The translations under genes and the position numbers were made by a program. A stretch of DNA of 64,000 nt from Tausonia pullulans (Eukaryota; Basidiomycota; Tremellomycetes; Cystofilobasidiales; Mrakiaceae), in contig OX637626.1 in the NCBI GenBank assembly GCA_951802195.1, forward strand, positions 434,001-498,000, given 5' to 3'. Under the pieces are notes generated by a model. That model ran no database searches. It saw only the letters and a list, made by a program, of their open reading frames with translations, and had not been told where the DNA came from. This document shows positions 23,661 to 35,200 of this stretch, one piece after another. Positions within the stretch are counted from its first letter, which is position 1. Each line of letters starts with the position of its first letter.

Positions 23661-24913
23661 ATGTCCTCCATGCAAGCCTACCTCGCAGCCAAGTACATGT
23701 CCGGCGCCAAAGCCGACGCCATCCTTGCCCGGTCCAGTGATGGCGGGGAGAAGAAGAAGAAGAAGCGCAAGCGCAAGGATGACGCGTTGACGACGACGAC
23801 GACGTTTGGTGCGATTCGGGTGGAGGAAGATGGCGCCGATGGGTGGGGTCAGCCGATGGGTGATGAGAAGGATGAGGATGAGGGGCCTGGTGAGTCTTGG
23901 CTGGATAGGAAGACGAGGACGACGTCTTGCAGCGGTGGTGGCGTCGCGTCGAGTCAGGGAAACGACGAGTCACTAACGAGACTCTGTTTTTACCCTTCCC
24001 TCACATCAACAGTGGTCGAGACATCTCGGGAGACATTTATCCCAGCCTCCAAGTCCAACTGGTCTCGCGTCACAACAGGCAACACCCCCCCTCCTCCAAC
24101 AGAAGAAGAGGAGCCCGAAGCGGCCGACGAGCGACCCCAAATTGTCGCTACCACCGAAGACGCTGCTCCTCCACCCCCGAAACGCCGCGGTGGGCTTCGG
24201 ACAGCCGCGGAACTCGAGGCAGAGGAGCTTGCAGCCGCTGCGGAGGAAGCGGCGAACCGAGTCGCCGAGGACGACGAAGAGGCGCAGAGGCAAGCTCAAG
24301 AGACGATCTACCGTGATGCTTCGGGAAAGAAGGTCGACCTGAAGCGGGAAAGAGCGGAGGAGAGGAGGAGGAAGAAGGAGGCCGATGAAAGGGAGGCGAA
24401 GAAGCTTGAATGGGGGAAAGGGTTGGTTCAGAGGGCGGATAAGGAGGCGGCGAAGAGGAGGGAGGAGGAAGAAAGAGGGAGAGACATCGCAAGGTGGGTC
24501 TTTCGCTATTCTGCGTGGCATTGGAGACGCGAGCTGACTTCCAAAACGCACTTGCAAAGATACGCCCACGACGAGACCCTTAACCGCGATCTCCGAGAAG
24601 TCTCGCGATGGAACGATCCGGCGGCCAACTTCCTCGTATGTCAACTGCTCCTCTCTCTTTCTACATAGTCCTCCCTCTGATTTCTCTCCCTCTCCCCTCC
24701 GGCCTCATTTTATAGACGACACGCCAATCCGCCGGCCCCGCCATGCCAACCTACGTTGGTTCCTGGGCTCCCAATCGGTTCAACATCCCGCCTGGCCACC
24801 GATGGGACGGCGTCGATCGGTCGACCGGGTTCGAGGCAAAGTTCTTCCAAGCGCAGAATTCGAAGAAGCGGCTGCAGACGGAAGCGTACAGCTGGAGCGT
24901 TGATGACATGTGA
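23661..24913 (+). CDS. BUD13: pre-mRNA splicing factor BUD13 (RES complex)
   Basis: Bud13 (Cwc26) is the scaffold of the three-protein RES complex, which binds the activated spliceosome and helps retain and splice pre-mRNA. Four exons, 23661-23889, 24013-24493, 24560-24635 and 24716-24913, give 327 residues. The start [19 protein letters not shown] and the basic KKKKKRKRK follow the family. The middle is charged and helical ([27 protein letters not shown]). The C-terminal signature is present: [20 protein letters not shown], then [39 protein letters not shown] and a short YSWSVDDM end. It is shorter than many homologues because the central charged part is brief. Confidence 0.95.
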
Positions 24914-25131
24914 GAGGGGGCGGTGGGAGGAGACAATGATGACTAGCTTATGACGAGCGAGTACCCGACGGCTAATGGAGAGGGCAAGGACACATTACGA
25001 CAAACGCAACGAACCTCAGGAGAGTAAGATATAGGAAAAATCTATGAAGAAGCAAACGCGAGGAGGAAGGAATTGGGTCTGGATGAGAAAAGGGGAAACA
25101 TAATGAGGCGGTCCATAGATGAGCGCCGCTC

Positions 25132-28066
25132 TCAGAACATAGTCTCGAGGACATCGCCCTCGCCCTTGAGTCGGCCAGCGACTTGGGATGCTGTGGAAAG
25201 AGGAAGTCAAACTGTCAGTGGCCGAAAGCAAGAGAGAATAGAAGGGGTACTGACACGGGGCCGAGTTCTTCCCAAACGTAAACCCAACAAACACCCCCCG
25301 CCCAAATCCCTCCTCTTTCTCCTTGACCGCGTCAACATTCCGCTGCTTTTCAAACACCTCGCCGTACTTTGCAAGGTCCTCCTGGTTTGTGAAGTCGTCG
25401 TAGTAGCCCACGTCAATCTCGCTCTCGAGTGCGGGGACAAAGGGCGCCTGTGTCTCGCGAAGGGTCGCGAAGGGGAGAGAGGAGAAGAACGGCTGAGCTT
25501 GAAGCTCTACGAGGTCTGAGATTCGGTGGGTGTCCTTGGCAATCAGCCTGGGAACCGGGGGTTATAGGTCAGTGTCAGGACAACAAAAAGAAGGGGAAAG
25601 CCAGGCGAGCGAACCGCGTGATGGCGTCCCAAGCCTCATCGCCCATGTTGAAGATGAGGTCCTTGGGGTTTGTGTAGACGGGTCGAGTTAGAACTTTGGG
25701 CCAGTTCTTGAGGTTAGCCCATGTCTCATCCGGAGTCGCGCCGGAGAAAGGAGGATAACCGGCGCTTTTGAGGGGGAGATGAGGGTTAATATCAGCTGGG
25801 CCCCAACTTGACGACGGGCGTCGTTGGTCTTTCACGCACAGGAACTCGAAGAGGATGCAGCCTAGAGACCAATAGTCAACAGAGTAAGAGTACTGCTTGC
25901 CGCGAAGGACCTCGGGAGGCATGCTGCGTGTCCGCCCATGTGTCAGCGACTTAAGAAGTCGAAAAGTGAGACAAAGGAGAGAAGGGAGAGACGACGTACT
26001 AGTCGGGCGATCCGACAACCGAGTCGGCTGTCCGAGGCTCCATTGCGCGCATGCTTCGGTACATCGTCCGCCGTTCAAGCGTCCCACGGATGATGAGCTT
26101 GTCATCCTTCGCCCGCTCAAGCTGGGTTTGGTGTTGCATCAGTGGGCCGAAATTCTGCTAGCTGAGATAGCGAACTCACCTTGTGCCTCATCGATTCAAT
26201 CTTCGCTGGGTTCAATGCGCCTGTTGCAAGTCCAAAGTCCGTGAGCTTGACGTGGCCCGTTCCGTCGACGAGGAAGTTCTCGGGCTTGAGGTCGCGATCT
26301 TGTTCATTGCAAAGACAGATGTCAGAGCCATTACTCCTCTTGCTCTCTCCATCTCTGCTGACCACTCACGGATGTAGCCGAGCTTGTGGAGGGCGTCGAT
26401 GCACATGAACATTTCTGAAATGTAAAAACGCGCATGCTCCTCCTTGAGGACGCCGGAATTGTTGAGGAGCGTGCGGAAGTCACCGCCGGGGACGTACTCC
26501 TGAGAAACCAAGAGTCGAGTTAGCGGTGACCGAAAAGCAACGAGCACTATAGAGAGGCTTACCATGGCGAGGTAGATGTGCTCCGGGTCCTGGAAGGCAT
26601 AAAGGAGCGAGACTAGCCAGGGCGTCTTAGTGGCCGTGAGGATATCGCGCTCGACGAGAACATGTTTGATCTGAAGAACAAGATGGGCAAACTGAGCCAG
26701 CAGCATGTTGCAGAGGGCAAGAAAGCAGGAGACCACACACCTCGTCCATCTTGGCGAGTGTCCGCTTCTTCATCTTCTTGAGCGCGCAGACTTCTCCTGT
26801 GTCGACCTTGCGGGCGAGGTAGACCGATCCGTAGCCCCCCTGACCGACCTGAAGAATGCGTAAACCCGAACTCGTTAGGGGGAGGGGTTTAACGCGTCCA
26901 AAGCGGACCAAACGAACCTGGGCGATAATCCGGAACTGGTCGACGCGAAGCTTGGTGCGCCGCTTGCGGAGGATGACGCGCTCCCTCCCGAGGTACGACC
27001 GGAGCTCCTTCTTGTAGTCTGGCGATTCGACGCCGAGGTTCCGCTTCGAAGTCGAGGCGATGAAATTGGCGTGACGGGCGGACCGGGTGTGGATGTACCC
27101 GAGGAGATCGACTGGAAGTTCACACATACCCAGGCCCTTCGATCAGTCTAAGGTACTCGGCAACGACAATATGGGAAGTGCGACCTCACAGTAGTAATCC
27201 AGGAAGTCTGTGGTTGAACGAGAGGCCGAGAGGCGGAGGTGAGCGGAGAATGGGAGAGAGGAGGATGCGACCATTGCTCAGTCAGTTCTTGTCCATCGCT
27301 CTACTCTCAAACATATCGCCTAACAGCTGGCAACAAGGCAAGAGTACATCACTCACAGAGCTGAGCGACCGTCGCCTTCCGCTTGACCTCAGCGCTCTCG
27401 ACGAGCTCCCTCTCCCAAGGCTTGAGGCCGCCCTCCGGTCCAGCGCGGGATGTCATCATCCGGACGTCGTCGCTGTAGCCCTTGGCGGGCGTCTGCAGAC
27501 GAACATCGCGGGAGTAGGTAGCCGGGGGACCGCCCTTGTACGTCTGCATATGGACATCGTCTGTCTCGAGCGAGGGAGAGCCCCGCGCGGGCGTTGGCGG
27601 CGGGGGGAGACCGGAAGAACGCGAGGAGGCACTCGACGCGGCGTAGGGGAGTTGGGTGGGGTCTGATACCCAGGCGAGAGCGGTCAGCCAGAGAACAAGG
27701 AGGAGGATGGGTGACATAGTGAGCAAGAGCAAATTGCTTGTTCGCCGTCTTTAGTCAAAACGCGCGAGACGACGAATGAGAAGGAGCCTCGGCCTTCATT
27801 CATCTACGCGTCACGAGCCCGACTCAGTAGGAGGGACCAACCTGCGTGCTTCTTCGTGGGAGAGCCAGGCGGGGTCGCGACAAACTCGCGGCCGCTAGAG
27901 GCAGCAGCCGATGATCCCGAGAGAGTATCCTTGAAGTCGTTGGCGAGCGACTGGGTCGATCTGGGGAGGGTCAGAGAGCCCGATCAGCCGGCGAGGTTGC
28001 GTGTTGCCAGCTAGCCAGTGGAAAGGACAAAGAGGGAAAAACAAACTTGAAGGCCCTTGACAGCAT
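25132..28066 (-). CDS. SID2: SID2/DBF2-family mitotic exit (septation) protein kinase
   Basis: This AGC/NDR-type Ser/Thr kinase acts with a Mob1 partner in the mitotic exit or septation initiation network and drives cytokinesis. The start [17 protein letters not shown] is formed across an intron after ATG 28066. A Pro/Ser-rich N-terminus follows. The Mob1-binding segment [19 protein letters not shown] is assembled over three exons and closely resembles Dbf2. Kinase motifs: [13 protein letters not shown] (P-loop), [20 protein letters not shown] (catalytic loop), [19 protein letters not shown], then [19 protein letters not shown] and [27 protein letters not shown] separates Dbf2/Sid2 from Cbk1/Orb6 kinases, which read GTPDYI. 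A C-terminal hydrophobic-motif region FVGFTF is visible. APE is PPE here. The stop is at 25132-25134 after GDVLETMF. Confidence 0.9.
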
Positions 28067-28348
28067 GGGCGGAGGAAAAGAAGGTGTGTGGAGGAGAGAG
28101 GACTAAGTCGACGAGAGCGAGGTGGAGGTTGGGAGAGAGAAACACAGCTGGATGGGGGGCGACGAGGCTGGGCGTGCGAGTCGGCGCGGAGAAAGGGGGC
28201 GAGGAAATCAAGTCAACATCAGCCGCGACTCGACGCGTCGAGGCTCTCAACCGCCACCGCCCTCGACCCATTCTCACCCCTTCGTCTCCTTCTGCCGCTC
28301 TGTCCCTCTTTCCCTCTCTACTGTTCCGCCCCTCTCTGTTTCTCGCTC
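28067..28348. promoter_or_regulatory. divergent promoter SID2 / SPC25
   Basis: About 280 bp separate the start codons of a mitotic kinase and a kinetochore subunit. The stretch is polypurine/polypyrimidine-rich, with CTCTC runs near 28300. A shared cell-cycle control element is plausible but I do not see a known box with certainty. Confidence 0.5.
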
Positions 28349-29501
28349 ATGTCCCACCTCGCCGCCTCCACTGCCCACCACCCGCCGCACACCTTCCCCT
28401 CAATCATTGAAGCCAACCGGCTCGACCTCGCTTTCACACCCTTCCAAGAATCTTGCACGACCTTCCTAGCCTCGCTCGATGCTTTCGTCCTCCGGGGAAA
28501 GGAGGAGATCCTCCTCCGCAAGGACAAGCGCGAGCAAGAGCGCGTCCGCGAGGAGGCCGAGCGGAGACGGCTCGAGGAGGAGATTATTGGCGCTGGGAGC
28601 AAGGAGTCGAGGCTGCTTGAAGGTGAGAAGGGGATGGCACAGGTCGCACGAAAGTGTTGAACATGCTGACTGAGGAGGGTGCTGGGTGACCTAATCACTT
28701 CTCACTTGCGCGCGCACGCACACTAGTCCTCGAGAAGGAGAAGCTCGAGCTCGACGAGCTTCAGTCGGCCATTTCGGAACTTAAGACGAATCTGAGCTCA
28801 CTCGAGAGCCAGGAAAAGGTCCTCAGCGGGGATGTCATTGAGTGGACAGCCAAAGCCAACAGTTTAAAGGCCGGTTCGTCCGGGCGACGCTTGGCTGTCC
28901 TCCCCTCTTTCCGTCAAGCTGACCTATGTTGTGCCCTCTTGTCTATACCGCGTTCAGAAAAGGCCGAGAGGCAGAAGGCGACAGCCGCGCTGCAGAAGTC
29001 CATCACGGAAGAGCTCAGCGAATTGGAGAGGGAACTGTGCTGGAAAGTCGAGGGCGTCAAGAGTGCGTCCATTGTGTTTGTACATGATGCCTTACGTGTA
29101 CTGTCTGCTCACCAGGGATGGTTCACGTCCGTTTCATCATTCAGGCGACACTCTCAAGTTCACGTTCACCCACCTCTCACCGTCTACACCCGAGAAGCCC
29201 TATTCCCTTCTTATCGACGTCGCTCAAGCTGCCTACGCTGGTCAGTCCGAAGATGTGAAAGCGCCAAGGGTCATTTATATGCTGACACACCGCCCATTCT
29301 ACAGTGCCCTCGATGGACCCCCCGCTTCCTTTGCTGCCGACTCTCCTCGCCCGGCTCAACAGCGACAGGGACTTTTACAGCTTCATCCGGCGAGGTGAGC
29401 CAAGGATCCACCTGCCTCTCTGGGTGTACACTTGCACTGACACCCTCACGTCGTAATCGCAAGTCCGGGCGGCGTTCAAGGAGATTGCAATGGGCGAGTG
29501 A
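28349..29501 (+). CDS. SPC25: kinetochore protein SPC25 (NDC80 complex)
   Basis: Spc25 pairs with Spc24 to anchor the Ndc80 complex to the inner kinetochore. Six exons, 28349-28622, 28727-28873, 28958-29062, 29145-29240, 29305-29394 and 29464-29501, give 249 residues, close to the family length. Residues about 45-165 are a charged coiled coil (KREQERVREEAERRRLEEE, LEKEKLELDELQSAISELK). The C-terminal RWD-type globular domain is seen in DTLKFTFTHLSPSTPEKPYS, LLIDVAQAAYA, MDPPLPLLPTLLARLNSDRD and FYSFIRRVRAAFKE. The acceptor at 29144 rather than the AG at 29115 keeps the TLKFTFT strand in frame. Spc24 is the main alternative, but the closing LN..RDFYSFIRR..F pattern fits Spc25. Confidence 0.88.
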
Positions 29502-29855
29502 AGCATGACTGCCACCTCAGCATGACCTTTCCAGTCCCTCTTTTTGTTCTAAGAGCGTTATTATTCGCACCTCTCTTCCCGGGGAGCGGCCATACTGCCA
29601 GTCGGTCGTCTCCCACCGGCATCCTTCTTCCTTCGCTTTTGTCCTCTCTTTCCTTCATGATATTCCGACGTATATGCTATTCTCTCGTGACGATCTCTCT
29701 GTTACTTTCTCCCTCCCTCCTTGCCCTTGATGGGGCTTGACCGGTGATGACGCATCGAACTCGGAGAGGTCCGAGAGAGACAGGCAGACACTCAACTTGG
29801 GAGTAAGGCTCTCATCGGCTCTCCCTCGACCACCTCAACACATTGAAAGTCAAAC
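29502..29855. other. intergenic, SPC25 to PPM1
   Basis: About 350 bp lie between two genes on the same strand. The + strand is rich in CT runs near 29630-29725. It should hold the SPC25 3' end and the PPM1 promoter. No further gene is visible. Confidence 0.5.
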
Positions 29856-31344
29856 ATGGCTTTCCCACAACGCTTTAACGCGTCTTCCTCCTCGTCTCCT
29901 TTCTCAGACTCACGCCCTGCAACTCCAGACGAGGCGATCCGATCAACCGACTCGGACGCGTCGCTCTCTCGCCTGTCGGTTTCCCCCCCGCTCCTCTCCT
30001 CTCATTCGTGCCACTTGCTCCTTCTCTGATTTGACTCGCTATCATCAGCTCGGCCGTTCAACTTGGCTACCTTTCTGATCCTTTCGCAGAGTCCCTCATC
30101 CGCGGCCGGCCCCCGCTCGCGTCGTACCGCCGCCCGCCACTCATCAACATCGGCACCCACGCGCGGACGTTGGGAATGGACGCGCTCGTCAGACGGTTCC
30201 TCAAAGGCCCGGGGAAGACCGGCGGGCAGATAGTTGGACTGGGTGCTGGGAGCGATACGAGATTCTGGAGGCTCATGGTGAGTCGCCGGAAGGAGGGAGG
30301 ACGACGGGCGACGACAGTGACGCTAAGACGGCGGGACGACGCGACGAAACACTGACGGCAACAACCCGCGACGTGTCTTCGTGTAGGCCGATGATTCTCT
30401 CCGAGGCTCCATCAGACGTTACGTCGAGTTCGACTTTCCCGAGATTACTGCTCAAAAGGCGATGCAGATCAAGAAATCGCGCGCGCTTTTTGAGACTCTC
30501 GGACCAGCCGAGGGCGTTAAGATCGGTCTGTCATCGCTGCTACATATTGTTACTGGCAAAGACATCTGATTCTCATCCCTCGATAGGGAAATCTGGGACA
30601 CTCCTCCACTCGCCCATCTACTCGCTCATCCCGCACGATCTGCGCGACCCGTTCCCGGAGGACCTGATCGACCCGACGCTTCCGACTCTCTGGATTGCGG
30701 AATGCCTTCTCATCTATCTCGAGCCTACCATCAGCGAGCGTGTCGTCAACTGGTTCTCGAGCCACTGCCGGGACTGGGTTGGGGGAATCTGCTACGAGAT
30801 GTATGACTTGGAGTGAGTCGCTCGATCCGCCACTGCTTGTCTCTCCACCTGAATCTTACAACACCCCGCAGAGATAATTTTGGCAAAGTTCTCGTCTCGA
30901 ACCTCAAGGTACATACCTCTCTTTCCCCCCCCCCCCCCCCCCCCCCCGGTCTTCACGCAGCCTCTTTCAAACTGACATCAAGATCAATACACTCAGTCTC
31001 GCCAGATTGCCCTTCCTTCAGCCCACCTGTACCCGACCCTTTCATCCCAAGCGACTCGCTTCAGCACCCATGGCTATACCTCCAACTCGGGAGCACTCGA
31101 CATCAACCAGATCCGGGCACTTGTCCTTCAAGCCGAAGAGCGGGCGAGGTGAGGGCTAAAATCGGTGCGTTTCTTGGGCTATGACAGGAGCTGATGGTGT
31201 GCGCTCGCTCGCAGGACGTCGAAGCTCGAGATGCTGGACGAAGTTGAGGAGATGGAGCTGCTCTTTGGACACTATGGGATCAGCTGGGGGTGTAGGGACC
31301 CTGGGATTGAGGATGGGGAGACGTCGCCGTGGGGTTTGCCATGA
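29856..31344 (+). CDS. PPM1: leucine carboxyl methyltransferase 1 (PPM1)
   Basis: Ppm1/LCMT1 methylates the C-terminal leucine carboxylate of the PP2A catalytic subunit, which controls assembly of PP2A holoenzymes. Seven exons, 29856-29974, 30049-30277, 30387-30525, 30587-30812, 30872-30908, 30997-31148 and 31215-31344, give 343 residues, typical for the family. Seen: GYLSDPFAESLI near the start, INIGTHARTLGMD, the SAM-binding GLGAGSDTRFWRL, YVEFDFPEITAQKAMQI, TLWIAECLLIYLEP with a conserved glutamate, and the C-terminal RRTSKLEMLDEVEEMELLFG followed by GHYGISWGC. One intron (30909-30996) contains a 23-base poly-C run. Confidence 0.93.
30925..30947. repeat. poly-C run of 23 bases in a PPM1 intron
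   Basis: An uninterrupted homopolymer of cytosine lies between a GTACAT donor and the ACTCAG acceptor of the fifth PPM1 intron. Its exact length may be affected by sequencing error. Confidence 0.9.
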
Positions 31345-32261
31345 TGAAAGAGTTCGACTCGACGACGAGGGACATCAACAAGAAAGGCAAGGAGAGCGGA
31401 TCGGTAATCCGACTAGGACACCTCATAAGTTTGCTTTGGGTCCAAGTGCGTTGTGAGATCAAGCTAGTAGGTGTCTGATGGGATGAGATATGGGCGCGTG
31501 TGGCACCGTGAATCTCAAGGTCACACTCCTCCTTTCTTGCGTGAACCGGGCAGGAAAGCCCTTGTCGGAACAACCGCATAGAGCTCCCGAGGTTTTAATT
31601 TGTTGTTGCCATCATCTGCGCGGAAGGAGAGTTCAGCAGCATCCTCGGCGTCTTGCATTGCTTTCGCGGCGCCGACGAACCGACGGCGCTAGTGAGAAGG
31701 AAGGCTCGGGGTTACGGCGCGCGCGTTTCAGCTTCCGACTGAGCGAGCAAGAAAGTGGCGGCAACATCGAGCGCGGCGTCCGCCGAGTCCTGGGAGTGAC
31801 GAACTTCATTCGATCTCCTGCTCCTCTGGGCCAATTCGACGCCGGCTTCCCCCAATCCCTCGCCATCCCCCCCCCCCCCCCCCCCTCCTCGACGACCCGC
31901 CTCCCGGTCATCCGCTCTCAAGGCCGCACTAAAGATAAATTCGTCTAAAGGCCGACCGAAGGTAGAGTTTCCATTGCCGAGCCTCTAGAACAAAGTGGAT
32001 CCGACCCGGATCCCAGACCTAATGCAGACAAACAGCGCGCGCGCGTCGTGCAGTGCGGCTTCACTCCTTTGCACAGCACTCTCCTTCCAACAGTTGCAAC
32101 TGCTCTCCGGGCTCTAGGGTAAGGCATAGGCACCGCGTCTGACTTCATGGGGCAGATCAAAACGCCGAGCTTATTCCTCCCTTTGAAGAAAAACCAGCCG
32201 CCATCACAACTCCGCCACGATCTAAGCTCAGTCACCAACCACCTTCCTTCTCTCTCCCCCA
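31345..32261. other. intergenic with a poly-C run, upstream of the beta-glucosidase
   Basis: About 920 bp hold no recognisable gene. A 19-base poly-C run sits at 31867-31885. A short alternating CG run lies near 32036-32045, and CT-rich DNA directly precedes the ATG at 32262. The length suits a regulated promoter for a secreted hydrolase, but I cannot point to a defined operator. Confidence 0.5.
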
Positions 32262-35200
32262 ATGCTCCCTCTCTCCTCGGCCCTTCTGCTGGCAGCAGCG
32301 GCAGTCGTCGCCCGTTCGTCGCCCTTCCTTGAGCATCGTCAAGAGATCGCCAACGGGACGACGTCCGACCTTGCTTCTAACATCAAAGCAACGGCAAGTG
32401 CGACAACGGCGGCCGCGCCTGCGACCGCATCGTCTCTCCAGATTATTTCTCCGACTTCCCTGCCGGACAGCCCGCCCAACACTGCCTACGTCAACTCTAG
32501 TATGCCTGTCCCGACGTCAGCCATCGCAAACGGGACCATTGGACTTCCCTCCTCTGCTACGACCCCCTCGCAGTTGCCCAACACGGCCTACACTTCGTCC
32601 ATGACGAACGTCACGGCGGCTCCGGCCGGCGTTAGCGCCACCGCAAGCACGGCGACCGCGTCAGCTGCTTCTGCTGCTGAAACGAGCCCACAGGCGTTCT
32701 CCCCACCCAATTATCCTACACCCGAGGTCCGGGGCGAGGGCGCCTGGGCTGAGGCCGTGCGGAAGGCCAAAGAGACGCTCTCGACCGAGGGCTGGGATCT
32801 CGCTGCGAAGGTGAGAGCGTGGCAGCCGGCCTTGCGATGTCCTTTAATTCTGTCTTTATTGACTGCCACATACCTCATCAGGTCAACCTCACCACCGGTG
32901 TGGGATGGACTAATGGACCCTGCGTCGGCAACATCGCTGCCCAGCCGGCCGTCTCGTTCCCGGGGCTCTGCCTCCAGGACTCGCCTGTTGGCATCCGATT
33001 CGCTGATTACGTTTCAGTCTTGTAAGCTTGCTCTTCTGACTTCTCACTATGTGAAAAATTTAAATTCAACTTTTGTTTGTGATTGTTCAGTCCTGCTGGA
33101 ATTAATGCTGCGTAAGTGTATATCCGGCTTTTTCCCCTGCCCGCGCGCCACCTGCTAACCATCGTCTCCTCCAGCTCCACCTTCGACCGCGCCCTCATTC
33201 GTAAGCGAGGCCTTGCCATGGGTCGCGAGTTTAGGGCCAAGGGCGTCAACGTTGCGCTCGGCCCAATGATGAACATGGGTCGCGACCCTCAGGGTGGCCG
33301 TAACTGGGAGGGGTGCGTCACGCTCTTTCGTATTCCCAGCGGTGACGCAACCTATCGAGGATAAGAGCTAACTAGCAAGATTTCTTTGACCCTCAGCTTC
33401 GGCGCTGATCCTTACCTCACTGGTGAGGCGGCGTACGAGACGATCAAGGGCATGCAGACCCCTGGTCAGGGTGTCCAAGCCTGCGCCAAGCACTAGTACG
33501 CTCTTTATCACTCTCTTCTTTCCCCGTACATCAAGGCTCCTGACAGTCTTCTTTTCCTGATATCCCCAGCATTGCCAACGAAATTGAACGCAACAGGACC
33601 GAGTCCTCAAGCAACGTAATTAACTAGGGCGGGATGTCACCTGTCCTTTCCTCTTTGCTGATTCAACGAACCTCCTCCTTCTCGGTCATCAAATTAAGAT
33701 AAATGACCGGGCCATGCAAGAGATATATGTCCATCCTTTCCTGAAGAGCGTACAGGCAGAGGTCGCCAGCGTCATGTTAGTGTTCGCTCTATTTACGCAA
33801 CTGCAGGAGCCACGACTGACAGAACGATGCTTCACTCCAGGTGCTCATACAACCTCATTAATAATTCATGGGCCTGCCAAAGTATGTCTCTCCCAACCGC
33901 CCTTGATGCATAGTCTCCGCCTGGCCGAATGGCGAGGAGGCTGAGTGCTTCGAAGGCGTGGCGAGGCAGTGCGAGGCGAAAGAAATTCCCGCGCGCAGCC
34001 CCTTGTCGCTTTCTCATCAGCCGAGCTAATCCTTCTGTAACTTTTTTTAAAAAAGATTCCAAGATGCAGAATGATGTGCTTAAACACCAGCTGGGGTTCC
34101 AAGGCTACATCCTTTCTGACTGGCAGGCGACTGAGAGCGTGCGTGATCTACCTGTCACCACAACTTTTTCCCTTGTCCAGTGGCCCAGCTGACAATAACT
34201 TCCTGCATATCAATCCGATTCACAGGGAGTTGGATCGTTAGTACTCAGAACATCACCCCGGATGAATCATGTTTCGCTCTCCTGTATGCTTGTGGTGAGC
34301 TGACGGCAGTTTGACCTTCCTCTATCGACTCCTCCTGCAGCGTCCTCGCAGGTCTCGACATGACTATGCCAGGAGATGTCACTTTCTCGTCCGGAACGAC
34401 CTATTTTGGCGCGAACCTCACCGAGGCGGTCAACAACGGATCGGTTCCGATGTCTCGAGTCGACGTGAGCGTTCTCACCCCGAAGCTTGCTTTCACGATC
34501 TCCAACTGACTCTCCAACATTCAGGATATGGCCACCAGAATTCTCGCCGGCTATTACCTGCTGGAGCAGGACGAAGACTTCCCCGAAGTGAACTTCAAGT
34601 AAGCGATCCTTCATGGTGTCGCCTTCGCAGCGCATTTCTGATCTCGACATCTGCCCCTGCAGCTCTTGGAACATTAACGACCCGGTCACAAACAAGTTCG
34701 TCGACGTCCAGGAGGATCATTACAAGTTAATTAGAGAGATTGGCGCCGCTTCGACCGTCCTCCTCAAAAACACCAAGGGTCGCAAGTCCGGCTTTGGTCT
34801 CCCCCTCACCGGTAACGAACGCTCTCTCGGTATCATCGGGAACGGTGCTGGACCGTCTAGCAAAGGTCCAAACGGCTACTCTGACCGCGGAGGTAACGAC
34901 GGAATCCTTGGTGAGTGACGATGTTGGGGCGTCTCGGGCATTAGTCGGACTGGTCGACTCCGCGCCCTCCCCTTGCCCTTTATCGCCCTCCAATTCTCTC
35001 TACAACGACTAATATACTCTTTGAACAGCGCTGGGCTGGGGCAGCGGTACCTCTGAGTTCCCTTACCTTATATCACCTCTCGAGGCCATCCAGGCTAAGG
35101 CGCGCGAGAATAGAACTTCTCTTGCTTGGAATTTAAACAACTTCGATTACGCTGGCATTAACAAGACGGCCGCCTACAAGGACGCTGCTCTCGTCTTTAT

